Program-made: the position numbers and the translations under genes | IMG/VR virus record: IMGVR_UViG_3300024289_000091 | Location: 1 to 24,920 of that record | Source of the DNA: a virus | Strand: one strand, 5' to 3' | Length of the DNA: 24,920 bases | In this document: positions 8,472 through 15,624 of the stretch, one piece after another | Position numbering within the stretch: position 1 is the stretch's first letter | Layout: the number at the start of each line of letters is the position of its first letter | The notes under the pieces: model-generated | The model's database searches: none | What the model saw: the letters and a program-made list of their open reading frames with translations, nothing else | Told to the model about the DNA's origin: nothing

Positions 8472-9980
8472 ATGGCAGAAATTACAGTTCAAGAAACCAA
8501 TCCTGCGTCAGTATCAGATAAATATGAACTGGCGGTTCAGTCACGTGATCCAAAGGCCATGCTTGAGGTTGCTCAGGCTGCGCTTGGCACTCCTGTGGCT
8601 GACATTGCTATCAATGCTGCAAACAACATGTACAAGAGCAATCAAGTATTTGATAGCCTTGTAAAGCCTATTGAAGCTGCTGGTGGCATTAATACACCAG
8701 AGGGTCGTACAAAGATTGCAGATACTTGGAAAACAATCGCTGATAACCCACGTTGGGGTAGCGCAATTGTTGAGCATCTGTTGGGTAATCCTAATGCTCG
8801 ACTTCAAGTTACTGGTGGAAATGTAAAGACTGTCATTACATATGATGACCAAGGCAATCAACTTGAAGAACATCAAAACGAACTTGGTCAGCGTGTCAAA
8901 GTTGTTGATGTTGCTACACAACGTTTAATTGGCCCAGAAGAGTATGCACGCCTTGGTGGTGGCCGTAACAGCCTAGAAAACACATTGGCTCGCAAAGCAC
9001 AACTGGAAAACCAAAAGCAAAACCTTGAAGAGTTTGGCAAAAATCAAAAGGCTACTGGCGCTTGGTCTGCCGCATCTCCTGAGCTCAATGATCTATACAA
9101 ACAAAAGCAAGACATGCTCAGGCAGCTTGCTGGCTCTGGTTTGAACAACAAACAATTGGAAGAGCTGTCTAGCTTTACTACCCGTCAGATTGGTTCATCG
9201 CAAAGCATGTCGAAGGGATTTAGCGATCTGGATCAGTTTGTTCGTTCTCGTGGTCAAAACGTTGAAGAAGCAGTGCGCAAGAGTGCAGAAGCTGCTGCTC
9301 GACGCTTGGGATTGCGCCTTGGTGCTGATGGTTCTATTACCAATACAAAGGGCGAAAAGGTTGATTCAAACTCTTTGAACCAATTACAAAAGAACTTCTC
9401 CGAAAGCAATTCAGCAGAACAGAACTTTGCTCAAACTCAAGAACAGTTGGCAAAGAACATGATCTACAAGAATCTTGGTCTGAAAGAGAAGCAGATTTTT
9501 GACAGCATTCTTGAGACTGATCGCCGTATCGAGACAAAGGTTTCTGAGCTTACACGTGAATATGGTCAGCCTAAGTTCTTGGTAGCACCTGCTGCTATGG
9601 GTATTGCTGATCAGTTTGCTCGTGCTGAAGTGCAGGCTATTCAGGGTCAGTTCAATGCTGCTGCCATTCAGGCATATCAGGATTGGAAAGCAGACAAGTT
9701 GAAGAACTATCCTCCCGGCCAAGTTCCAAGTCCTAGTGAATTGGAGTCTGCGTTTACACGTAGTCCTGTTTACAAAGAGTTGCGTAACGCATTCCAAGAA
9801 CAGTCTTTGCAGACTCGTCGCCGTGTTGTGGAAGCTTTCCCAGAGTCTAATGAGCCAAGTGTTGGCGCTCCTAAGCAACCTAGAATTGCTCCTGAGACAC
9901 CACGTGAATCTCCTACAAAGGTTGGTGAAGCAGAAGACAAACGTGCCAAGCTTCGTGCTCAGTTTAGAAAGGGTGAATAA
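8472..9980 (+). CDS. Putative internal virion protein, helical/coiled-coil
   Basis: 502 aa from ATG 8472 (MAEITVQETNPASVSDKYEL). An upstream in-frame TTG at 8460 lies within the previous gene and is less likely. The protein is mostly alpha-helical with charged heptad-like stretches at about residues 165-190, 200-245 and 300-340, and has no Cys. A charged disordered tail follows. Long helical, repeat-poor proteins in this position are typical of ejection or inner-core proteins. The stop overlaps the next ATG (TAATG). No transglycosylase motif was found. Function is inferred. Confidence 0.68.
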   Translation: MAEITVQETNPASVSDKYELAVQSRDPKAMLEVAQAALGTPVADIAINAANNMYKSNQVFDSLVKPIEAAGGINTPEGRTKIADTWKTIADNPRWGSAIVEHLLGNPNARLQVTGGNVKTVITYDDQGNQLEEHQNELGQRVKVVDVATQRLIGPEEYARLGGGRNSLENTLARKAQLENQKQNLEEFGKNQKATGAWSAASPELNDLYKQKQDMLRQLAGSGLNNKQLEELSSFTTRQIGSSQSMSKGFSDLDQFVRSRGQNVEEAVRKSAEAAARRLGLRLGADGSITNTKGEKVDSNSLNQLQKNFSESNSAEQNFAQTQEQLAKNMIYKNLGLKEKQIFDSILETDRRIETKVSELTREYGQPKFLVAPAAMGIADQFARAEVQAIQGQFNAAAIQAYQDWKADKLKNYPPGQVPSPSELESAFTRSPVYKELRNAFQEQSLQTRRRVVEAFPESNEPSVGAPKQPRIAPETPRESPTKVGEAEDKRAKLRAQFRKGE

Positions 9981-11533
9981 TGGCAACCACTTTTGATGCT
10001 GAAGGCTATCGTAAGGCTGCACGGGAATTAGGCATTCCCGACGAAGAGATTGAAAAAGACATTGCCGAAGAAACCAAAGGCATGGAGTCGGCTGCGGCTC
10101 CTGCTGACATGAAGAATGTCAAGGTTGGCAATGACTTCTTGGGCGTTCCAGAATGGTTGCAACCTGCCTTGGGCGTTGCTCTTGGGGCTGGCCTTGTTAC
10201 GGCTGGCGCTGTTGGTGCTAACAAGCTTAGAAACCGTCAAGCAAAAACTGAAGCACCGGGCCCACGTGTTGAACCTACTTTTGGCATTCCAGAGGTAGAT
10301 ACTTTTGGTCAACCAACTGCTGCCAAAACAACTCCTGCTGCCGATGTGACTGATGTTGCATCTCGTCCTGTTGGACAGCCACGTGCTCAATTGCCTGCTC
10401 CTGCAACACCTGTAGAAGCGCCTGTTGCTGCACCTGCTGCTCCTAATGCACCTGTTGCACCTACTGTAGCGCCAGCCGCTACAACTCCTGTTGCCACACA
10501 ACAGCCTGCAATTAGTGGTTACGGTGAAACAAAGTTGAATGCACCTGCTGGTGTTCCTTCTCCTGTTGCGCCTCCTACGGTTGCGCCAGTTGAGCCTAAG
10601 CCTATGTCTGATATTGAGAAGATCCGTTTGGAGGAAGCTCAGATCCGGTTGCAGGCTGCCAAGGACAAGGCTGCTTTTGATGCTGAAGTTCGTCAAAAGA
10701 AACTTGAATCTTTGAATACTACTGCCAAGAAGTCTGTTGAAAAACAACAAAAGGCTGGTGGTGGTTTAAGTCCTATGGACAAGACTATTCTGAACAACCA
10801 GATCACTGCTGCTGCGGCATCTGATGTTAAAGAAACTCTTGCCAAAGCTGCTGCTGTGCCTCCCGTTGCGCCTGTTACTCCGGCAGCTACGACTGCTGCG
10901 CCAGCCGCTGCTGCGCCTGTAGCCCCCCCAGCAAAGCCTGCTACACCTGAAGTTGAATCCGTTCTTGGCAAACCAACAGTGACCACTGGTTCTGGCATGC
11001 CAGCATACGCAGGTCAAGGTGGTGAGTCTGCCAAGATCAAGAAAGAGTTTGGCAGTATTGCTGATGTGCCCAAGGGTTACGTGTTTGTGCCCGGCGGTCA
11101 GCTGATGGACATCACCCGTAATGCTGTTGGTCAGGAAGCGTTTACTGCCAAGCTTGGTGAGTTTGGTGGTTATCCTGCTACTCAAGGCCAAGCTTATGCA
11201 CAAGCCAGAGAAATCAATAAATCTCTTGGTCGCATGACTCGTGAAGAATTGAAGGCTGCTGGCAAAGAGTTGCCTGAGCCTACCAAGTCAATTACCAAAC
11301 AGGTTGCTGGTAGCAAGTTGGTCAAGGTTGCTGGTGTTGGTGGTGCTTTGATTTCTTTGGCTGATGTTGCAAGCGCTAAGGAAGCTGCACAAACAGTTGG
11401 AGAGATGCTGTTGCCAATCGGTGCTACACCTTCACAATTGCAGCCCGGTACACTTACTGAGAAACAACTCAAAGCATTTGCAGAAGCTCAAAAGCTTGGT
11501 AGCCCATATCGTTCAGTTCCACCCCCGAGATAA
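9980..11533 (+). CDS. Ala/Pro-rich membrane-anchored putative ejection protein
   Basis: 517 aa, coupled to 8472 by TAATG. The N-terminal helical segment (residues 1-35) is followed by one hydrophobic segment at about 58-81 (WLQPALGVALGAGLVTAGAV). Long Ala/Pro/Val-rich low-complexity linkers lie at about 120-200 and 290-325, flanking a charged coiled coil at 205-260. The C-terminal third is more ordered (PKGYVFVPGGQLMDITRNAV) with a second hydrophobic stretch near residue 445. Last gene of the virion block before the lysis cassette. It could span the periplasm during ejection; this is inference from architecture. Confidence 0.65.
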   Translation: MATTFDAEGYRKAARELGIPDEEIEKDIAEETKGMESAAAPADMKNVKVGNDFLGVPEWLQPALGVALGAGLVTAGAVGANKLRNRQAKTEAPGPRVEPTFGIPEVDTFGQPTAAKTTPAADVTDVASRPVGQPRAQLPAPATPVEAPVAAPAAPNAPVAPTVAPAATTPVATQQPAISGYGETKLNAPAGVPSPVAPPTVAPVEPKPMSDIEKIRLEEAQIRLQAAKDKAAFDAEVRQKKLESLNTTAKKSVEKQQKAGGGLSPMDKTILNNQITAAAASDVKETLAKAAAVPPVAPVTPAATTAAPAAAAPVAPPAKPATPEVESVLGKPTVTTGSGMPAYAGQGGESAKIKKEFGSIADVPKGYVFVPGGQLMDITRNAVGQEAFTAKLGEFGGYPATQGQAYAQAREINKSLGRMTREELKAAGKELPEPTKSITKQVAGSKLVKVAGVGGALISLADVASAKEAAQTVGEMLLPIGATPSQLQPGTLTEKQLKAFAEAQKLGSPYRSVPPPR

Positions 11534-11536
11534 AAC

Positions 11537-11758
11537 ATGGAAAACGTCACACACGCTCAAATCTATGAACGCCTCGTTGCTGTTGAAGCCAAGGTGGATC
11601 ACATAGACAAGAACACTAAGGACCTTGTAGACGGTTTTAAGGCTGTCCAAGGGGCATTTACTGTTCTTGGTTGGATTGCCAAAGCTGCCAAGCCTATTCT
11701 CTGGATAGCTGGCGCATGGGCTGCTACCGCCCTGTTCTTCGCAAACTGGCGCAAGTGA
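11537..11758 (+). CDS. Small coiled-coil plus single-TM protein, holin candidate
   Basis: 73 aa. A helical region at residues 5-35 (AQIYERLVAVEAKVDHIDKN) precedes a hydrophobic segment at about 51-69 (AKPILWIAGAWAATALFFA) and a basic end (NWRK). This layout resembles XhlA-like haemolysin/holin accessory proteins. It starts 4 nt after the ejection gene and its stop abuts the GTG start of the next gene. Candidate holin or antiholin; several other membrane proteins in this cassette compete for that role. Confidence 0.68.
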   Translation: MENVTHAQIYERLVAVEAKVDHIDKNTKDLVDGFKAVQGAFTVLGWIAKAAKPILWIAGAWAATALFFANWRK

Positions 11759-11759
11759 T

Positions 11760-12572
11760 GTGGATCCTATCTCTGCAATGCTCATGTTGGGCAGCGCACT
11801 CAAGGGCATACGCTCTTGTTGCGAAATGCTTAACGAGGGCAAAGCTGAGATACAGCGCATAAAGAAGGGCATTTCAGATGCCAAGGAAATTGCGAAAGAG
11901 GTTTCAGGTTTTTGGTCTTGGCTTCAAGCACTCTTCTTACCAAAGGATAAACAGCCTAGCCCTGTTGTGCAGGCTGAGGAGCCGAAGAAAAAAGTAAAGG
12001 AAGAATATGTTGAATACGTTCCTGACGAAGATGCAATCATTGATCAGTTTATTAAACACGTTGGTGACTTCTTTAAAGCACAAGCTTATCTCGTTGCTTA
12101 CAAAGAAGACTTAGAAAGGAAAGTGTTTTCTTCATCATACGGCGACAACAACATTGGAGCTCTGGAGCTCATCTCTATTGAGACAAAGTTAGTCAAGTGT
12201 GGTGCTGAGTTGAGGGAGCTGATGAATGAAGCTCCACCGCAATTGGGTCCGTTGTACAGTCGCTACAAAGCAATGTACTCTAAGATCCTTGATGAGCAAA
12301 AGAAGGCTAGAGAAAGAGACAGGAAGAATGAAAAGCAAAGGAGGTTACTCAAGGTGAAGACAGAGAATGATCGCATTGATCGCTGTGTCCCTCATTGGGT
12401 GATGCTTGGGCTAATCATCTTTTTCTGGGTATTCCTATGGCTAATTCAATCGCTGAGTACGATGCAAAGATCTACTTTTGGGGCATGGTCCTCTTCGCCT
12501 CAGTATGTTTTATCGCACTCCCAACTATTGCCTTTATCTATCTTGACAACAAAATCCTTAGTGAACAAGTGA
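11760..12572 (+). CDS. Helical protein with late TM segment and possible read-through tail
   Basis: 270 aa from GTG 11760 (MDPISAMLMLGSALKGIRSC), one base after the previous stop. The N-terminus is hydrophobic (residues 1-17), the middle is charged helix (70-205), and one transmembrane helix spans about 213-229 (WVMLGLIIFFWVFLWLI). The last 43 residues overlap the downstream gene in another frame and look like shadow sequence (Ser/Thr/Gln-rich). Codon 227 is TGG exactly where ATGA-type coupling would give TGA, so the original protein may have ended at residue 226. Resembles a membrane protein type found in freshwater and marine phage lysis regions; function unknown. Confidence 0.65.
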   Translation: MDPISAMLMLGSALKGIRSCCEMLNEGKAEIQRIKKGISDAKEIAKEVSGFWSWLQALFLPKDKQPSPVVQAEEPKKKVKEEYVEYVPDEDAIIDQFIKHVGDFFKAQAYLVAYKEDLERKVFSSSYGDNNIGALELISIETKLVKCGAELRELMNEAPPQLGPLYSRYKAMYSKILDEQKKARERDRKNEKQRRLLKVKTENDRIDRCVPHWVMLGLIIFFWVFLWLIQSLSTMQRSTFGAWSSSPQYVLSHSQLLPLSILTTKSLVNK

Positions 12573-12679
12573 AGCAAGATAGGAAAGAAACCAAGCAACT
12601 TAAACAGAAACTTGAAGAGCAACTCAAAAATGAAAAAACTACCAATAGTTCTGATGCTTCTAGTTCTTCTGGGGTGTGA
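12437..12679 (+). CDS. Single-TM protein with cytoplasmic coiled coil, possible lysis-cassette membrane protein
   Basis: 80 aa from ATG 12437 (MANSIAEYDAKIYFWGMVLF). An in-frame upstream TTG at 12395 is less likely. Hydrophobic residues at about 14-37 (FWGMVLFASVCFIALPTIAF) are followed by a charged coiled coil at about 40-70 (SEQVKQDRKETKQLKQKLEE) and a Ser-rich tail. It overlaps the preceding ORF by 136 nt and the next gene by 50 nt. It could be a holin or holin regulator. Evidence is topology and position; no family name assigned. Confidence 0.62.
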   Translation: MANSIAEYDAKIYFWGMVLFASVCFIALPTIAFIYLDNKILSEQVKQDRKETKQLKQKLEEQLKNEKTTNSSDASSSSGV

Positions 12680-12854
12680 AGATAGATATCGATACTTCTG
12701 TCAAGACCCTAAGAATTTCCAAGCCAAACGGTGTCAGCGCCCTGACTGCCTGTTTACTCAAGATTGTCCTGATTACCTTGTAGCACCTGTATTGGAGAAA
12801 CAAATTGCTCAACAACCTCAAAGCCCAACAGCCCCAGCGTCTGCTGACCGCTGA
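12630..12854 (+). CDS. Cysteine-rich outer-membrane-type lipoprotein
   Basis: 74 aa from ATG 12630. A short signal peptide MKKLPIVLMLLVLLGC ends in a canonical lipobox (LLGC, lipidated Cys16). The mature part has five further Cys (YFCQDP, KRCQRPDC, TQDC), which may form disulphides in the periplasm, then a Pro/Gln-rich tail. I recall similar CEDRYRY-type lipoproteins in lysis regions of proteobacterial phages. It is separate from the classical Rz1 at 13519, so a role as extra spanin-like or superinfection factor is possible but unproven. Confidence 0.72.
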   Translation: MKKLPIVLMLLVLLGCEDRYRYFCQDPKNFQAKRCQRPDCLFTQDCPDYLVAPVLEKQIAQQPQSPTAPASADR

Positions 12855-13320
12855 AGAAATCGAAGTCCGAGTCTGGGCTGTCGTTGTTATCGTTGTCACC
12901 TTCATATTGGCTGGCATCGTTTCTTTTATGCTGTACAGCTTGGCTTATGTAACCCAGCCGTTGAAGTCTATGGCTCCAATGGATCAGGCGTTTGCCAAGA
13001 TGTTGAACGACATCGTTCTATTGGTGGTCGGTGGTATTGGTGGCGTGATGAGCCGTAAGGGCGTACAGGCTGTATCTGAAAAGATTGCTGCATCTCAGGT
13101 GACCACACCCCCACAGCCCCAAGCCGTAGCACCTAGCACTACCCCAGTGACTGCGGCATCAGGGGGAATGTTTGACTTCAACTTTGGTGGCTTCAAGAAT
13201 CCTGAACTGGATGAGGAATGGAGAGCACCACCACCCCCGACTACCCCCAAGGACTATGTTGATCCGTCCAAGGAAGAGATTGCTAACGAACGTGCAGCAG
13301 CCAAGCTGGAGGCAGCATGA
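12805..13320 (+). CDS. Two-TM membrane protein, holin candidate
   Basis: 171 aa starting at TTG 12805, inside the previous gene. The start is supported by GGAG about seven bases upstream and because no ATG or GTG precedes the first membrane helix. Helices at about 22-48 (VRVWAVVVIVVTFILAGIVS) and 67-84 (LNDIVLLVVGGIGGVMS) are joined by a short loop; the C-terminal half is Pro-rich, acidic and probably cytoplasmic or disordered. It is directly upstream of the spanins (ATGA overlap), which makes it the best holin candidate by position. No family assigned. Confidence 0.7.
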   Translation: MLNNLKAQQPQRLLTAEEIEVRVWAVVVIVVTFILAGIVSFMLYSLAYVTQPLKSMAPMDQAFAKMLNDIVLLVVGGIGGVMSRKGVQAVSEKIAASQVTTPPQPQAVAPSTTPVTAASGGMFDFNFGGFKNPELDEEWRAPPPPTTPKDYVDPSKEEIANERAAAKLEAA

Positions 13321-13781
13321 TCCCAAATCCAAAGTTCATATTGATTGCTTTGATTGCTTGTCTGGCATCGTATGGCTATGGTCACCACAAAGGGTGGTGG
13401 GAGCGTGACATGGAGATGCAGGTAGAGATTGCTGCCAAGAACGAAGAAGCTAGAGCTAAAGAACAGCAACTTCAAAAGCAATTGAACGACCAAACTTCAC
13501 AACTTATGGAGGCCAACAATGCCATCACTCAAAAACAGTCTGCTCTTGATCGTGCTATCAGCTCTGGTAGGGTGCGCCTCCCCGCCTCAAGTTGCGTACA
13601 AACCAGCCCAAGTGCCGGACCTGCCCCCAGCAATAGCCCAGAAACGACAAGCGAATCTGACAGAGAGACTCTCAGACTTATTGCTCAAATCGCAGCAGAC
13701 GGCGACAACGCAATCAACCAACTCAACGCCTGTATCGATGCCTACAACCAAGTGAAGGAAACCCTAAATGGTAAACGCTGA
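13317..13781 (+). CDS. Rz: Rz-like inner-membrane spanin (i-spanin)
   Basis: 154 aa, with GGAGG upstream and an ATGA overlap with 12805. N-terminal signal anchor at residues 5-21 (PKFILIALIACLASYGYGHH), then a periplasmic coiled coil about 30-85 (EARAKEQQLQKQLND), and two Cys further on. It contains a complete second gene (13519) in another frame, the hallmark of embedded Rz/Rz1 pairs. It would bridge the periplasm with Rz1 to fuse the membranes in the last step of lysis. It overlaps the endolysin start by 14 nt. Confidence 0.85.
   Translation: MIPNPKFILIALIACLASYGYGHHKGWWERDMEMQVEIAAKNEEARAKEQQLQKQLNDQTSQLMEANNAITQKQSALDRAISSGRVRLPASSCVQTSPSAGPAPSNSPETTSESDRETLRLIAQIAADGDNAINQLNACIDAYNQVKETLNGKR
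13519..13755 (+). CDS. Rz1: Rz1-like outer-membrane spanin lipoprotein nested in Rz
   Basis: 78 aa in the +1 frame inside the i-spanin gene, with GGAGG just upstream of ATG. The signal peptide MPSLKNSLLLIVLSALVGC ends in lipobox LVGC (Cys19). A Pro-rich mature stretch follows (SPPQVAYKPAQVPDLPPAIA), characteristic of Rz1. Fully nested, as in lambdoid embedded spanins but with the C-terminus ending 26 nt before the Rz stop. Predicted partner of the 13317 product. Confidence 0.85.
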   Translation: MPSLKNSLLLIVLSALVGCASPPQVAYKPAQVPDLPPAIAQKRQANLTERLSDLLLKSQQTATTQSTNSTPVSMPTTK

Positions 13782-14367
13782 ACAACTACAAAAGCTTGGC
13801 ATTGGTATTGAGTGGGTATCCCCTTTGAACGAAACCTTTACCAAGTTTGCTATTGCCACACCTCGTCAACAGGCTGGGTTCATTGGTCAATGTAGTCACG
13901 AGTGCGGGAACTTCAGGATCTTGGAAGAGAACTTGAACTACCGTGCTGAGACTTTGATGAAGCTGTGGCCTAAGCGCTTTCCTACGCTTGAGTTTGCCAA
14001 ACAGTATGAGAAAAATCCTAAGAAGATTGCCAACATGGTTTACAGCAATCGTATGGGAAACAGGGATGAAGCTTCAGGGGATGGGTATCGTTTCCGTGGC
14101 AGGGGTTGCATCCAGTTGACCGGGCATGCAGGTTACTACCATGCTGGGCAAGACCTCGGCGTTGACTTTGTCAAAGAACCTGATCTGGTTGCCACACCTA
14201 AATATGCTGCCATGACTGCTGGTTGGTTCTGGTCAACACACAACTGCAACACCTTTGCTGAGAACGGTGAATGGACAGGGTTGACCAAGAAGATCAACGG
14301 GGGCGTGATAGGGCTTGCTGACCGCATTAAGCACATAGAACACGCCTTAGAAGTCTTAAAGACTTAA
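13768..14367 (+). CDS. GH19-type (chitinase-like) endolysin
   Basis: 199 aa with AAGGA upstream, overlapping Rz by 14 nt. The GH19/lysozyme-like features are visible in order: QCSHECGNF (Glu45 the probable general acid), ENLNY at 54-58, GDGYRFRGRGCIQLTG at 105-119, and KKINGG...GLADR near 174-187. The length suits a single catalytic domain without a separate cell-wall binding module. No signal peptide, so export by the holin is expected. It degrades peptidoglycan glycan strands. Last gene of the late plus-strand block. Confidence 0.92.
   Translation: MVNAEQLQKLGIGIEWVSPLNETFTKFAIATPRQQAGFIGQCSHECGNFRILEENLNYRAETLMKLWPKRFPTLEFAKQYEKNPKKIANMVYSNRMGNRDEASGDGYRFRGRGCIQLTGHAGYYHAGQDLGVDFVKEPDLVATPKYAAMTAGWFWSTHNCNTFAENGEWTGLTKKINGGVIGLADRIKHIEHALEVLKT
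14351..14365. repeat. Perfect inverted repeat at the convergent gene boundary
   Basis: AAGTCTT-A-AAGACTT, a perfect 7-bp dyad (a 5-bp stem with TTAAA loop is sterically realistic). It lies over the last codons of the endolysin and next to the stop of the minus-strand operon, where the two transcripts collide. It is AT-rich and lacks a U-tract, so it is only a weak terminator candidate; coincidence is possible. Confidence 0.35.
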
Positions 14368-14558
14368 TGAACTGACGGTTCTTCTACCAAGAATTCGTAC
14401 CCTGCGTTGAGTCTGTACTCGTTCAGGAGCTTTTCTTGTTTTTCAATCATGCGATAGAGAAAGACTACTTCGTCGGTGACATCTGTATTCTCGATGATGA
14501 TGCCTTCCTCGTTCCTTCTTAGCAGGACATAAGACCACTCTCTTACTGCATTAGACAT
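14364..14558 (-). CDS. Small hypothetical early protein
   Basis: 64 aa from the ATG at 14558 (MSNAVREWSYVLLRRNEEGI). A longer in-frame start at 14609 would overlap the 28-aa membrane gene and is less likely. Mixed acidic helix content (TDEVVFLYRMIEKQEKLLNE) and no membrane segment. Its stop overlaps the endolysin stop by 4 nt in convergent orientation, so it is the promoter-distal gene of the minus operon. Not recognised. Confidence 0.6.
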   Translation of the reverse strand: MSNAVREWSYVLLRRNEEGIIIENTDVTDEVVFLYRMIEKQEKLLNEYRLNAGYEFLVEEPSVH

Positions 14559-14629
14559 GACAGTACTACCAGAAAAGTTAATGTAACTGCAAGACCTATT
14601 GCCAAACAAAACAAGATCATTTCAATCAT
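14543..14629 (-). CDS. 28-aa single-span membrane peptide
   Basis: Encodes MIEMILFCLAIGLAVTLTFL followed by VVLSCLMQ, almost entirely one transmembrane helix. The ATG overlaps the stop of the upstream gene as ATGA, and AGAGGT sits at correct spacing, so translation is probably coupled. It overlaps the start of the next gene by 16 nt in another frame. Tiny phage membrane peptides can be antiholins, exclusion or anti-defence factors; no specific function is claimed. Confidence 0.55.
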   Translation of the reverse strand: MIEMILFCLAIGLAVTLTFLVVLSCLMQ

Positions 14630-14898
14630 TTGAGTACCTCTGCTGATTTAAGTTTTCCTGTCTCACCGTCAAATGTCAGCTTCAGATTGTTGTCTAAAGG
14701 TCTTTTCATAGGTTCACAACGAGCACACCAAAATTGAACAACATCAGGTTTAGATTCTGGTTTGATGCGGTATTTGCAACCTTCTACCCAAGATGGACAA
14801 AAGCAAGGAATCCATTGGTCAAGACTTATTTCGTATATCTCAATCTCAGCACCATCAGCCCAAGCCTTGATAAGTTCTGCGTGTTTATGTGGTTTCAT
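14626..14898 (-). CDS. Conserved small phage protein (HAELIKAWADGAEIE family)
   Basis: 90 aa, ATG at 14898 overlapping the previous stop (ATGA). The N-terminal segment HAELIKAWADGAEIEIYE followed by W-x-P...W...C-x-Y-R-I-K-P is a pattern I recognise from many proteobacterial phage small early proteins, where it is unassigned. A CARCEP motif near residue 58 plus earlier CFC could bind metal, but spacing is not classical. Probably a small beta domain. Function unknown. Confidence 0.72.
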   Translation of the reverse strand: MKPHKHAELIKAWADGAEIEIYEISLDQWIPCFCPSWVEGCKYRIKPESKPDVVQFWCARCEPMKRPLDNNLKLTFDGETGKLKSAEVLK

Positions 14899-15113
14899 TT
14901 TGGCATCCCCGCACGGCTATAGACTAAGAACTCAAGAGGTTTGAGAGACACTTCTTTCTTTGACAGACCATGAAGTGTTCCATGTGTTGGTTTGACAGCA
15001 CGTTTCTTTTCTAAGATCTCTGACATACTGATCTTCCCTCTTGATGAAATGATGTGATCGTTTAGCAGGGTGGGGTAGTATGTTTTGATGAAGTCAGGAT
15101 GAAAAGCGTTCAT
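14895..15113 (-). CDS. Small hypothetical early protein
   Basis: 72 aa from the ATG at 15113 (MNAFHPDFIKTYYPTLLNDH), chosen over the in-frame ATG at 15155 because GGAGG lies seven bases upstream and the start overlaps the upstream stop by 4 nt. Basic, with a Ser/Lys-rich middle (SEILEKKRAVKPTHGT). No motif recognised. The ATGA overlap with the next gene continues the coupled chain. Confidence 0.65.
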   Translation of the reverse strand: MNAFHPDFIKTYYPTLLNDHIISSRGKISMSEILEKKRAVKPTHGTLHGLSKKEVSLKPLEFLVYSRAGMPK

Positions 15114-15340
15114 TTTCTTTCCTCCAACATAGCGTCTGCCATCATGTATGCACACCTTGCAATTTCTTTTACATACTCATCGTAAGTTTCTTGGTATGGA
15201 TTGTGTATATCTTCTGGGTTAGCAAACATACCTTGCATCGCCTTGGCAGCAAAGTAGTCACGCAATGTCATGCCTTGCAGATTTCGCATCAGTGCTTCTT
15301 CGCCAACGGGAAACGCTGGCCCACCTGTTTTGTTTGTCAT
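15110..15340 (-). CDS. Conserved phage protein with GMTLRDYFAAKAMQ motif
   Basis: 76 aa from the ATG at 15340 (MTNKTGGPAFPVGEEAL); an alternative ATG at 15352 adds four residues. The sequence TGGPAFPV...GMTLRDYFAAKAMQGM is a widespread signature in phage early proteins. C-terminal helix YDEYVKEIARCAYMMADAML. Function unassigned in the family as far as I know. Coupled to the wHTH gene upstream by ATGA. A related DHFATNAM pattern begins the alpha-CTD-like gene at 23268. Confidence 0.75.
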   Translation of the reverse strand: MTNKTGGPAFPVGEEALMRNLQGMTLRDYFAAKAMQGMFANPEDIHNPYQETYDEYVKEIARCAYMMADAMLEERK

Positions 15341-15624
15341 ACCAACACCCATTCTCTTTCTGAGCGACCTGCATTAGAGGTCACTGTTTGTCCTGTTGTG
15401 TCAACCACGCCCAGCTTCTTCATCTCTGGAAGCCTGCGAGCCACTTGGTTCGGATCCAACCCAGTCCGACTGGCGATCCCGTCCTTGCCCAGAGGTCCAT
15501 GCTCTAACAGACACTGATAGATCAAATCCATATGCTGGGGTGCTGCTTCCTTTATCTCTTCTGCTGCTTGATGACTTGTTACTGGATCGGACTTTCGGGC
15601 CCGCCAAAACTTGAATAATTTCAT
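15337..15624 (-). CDS. Winged-helix DNA-binding protein
   Basis: 95 aa with CGGAG seven bases before the ATG at 15624. An N-terminal basic stretch precedes SDPVTSHQAAEEI, then a winged-helix domain at about residues 30-82: the helix QHMDLIYQCLLEHGPLGKDG, recognition region TGLDPNQVARRLPEMKKLG, and wing VVDTTGQTVTS. Such proteins are common in phage early regions and may regulate the early operon, though no operator can be assigned. It is internal to the C-terminal part of the overlapping ORF 15401-15898. Confidence 0.78.
   Translation of the reverse strand: MKLFKFWRARKSDPVTSHQAAEEIKEAAPQHMDLIYQCLLEHGPLGKDGIASRTGLDPNQVARRLPEMKKLGVVDTTGQTVTSNAGRSEREWVLV

Noticed and set aside
9411-10022. 203-aa minus-strand ORF antisense to the helical ejection gene
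   Set aside because: Leu/Ser/Phe-rich antisense shadow without start signals; minus-strand genes only begin downstream of 14364.
10028-10750. 240-aa minus-strand Arg/Ser/Cys-rich ORF
   Set aside because: Antisense shadow of an Ala/Pro-rich gene; it would lie opposite the coding strand, has no RBS and shows no family pattern.
15191-15517. 108-aa plus-strand ORF within the minus-strand operon
   Set aside because: Antisense to two well-supported genes and no RBS or recognisable motif.
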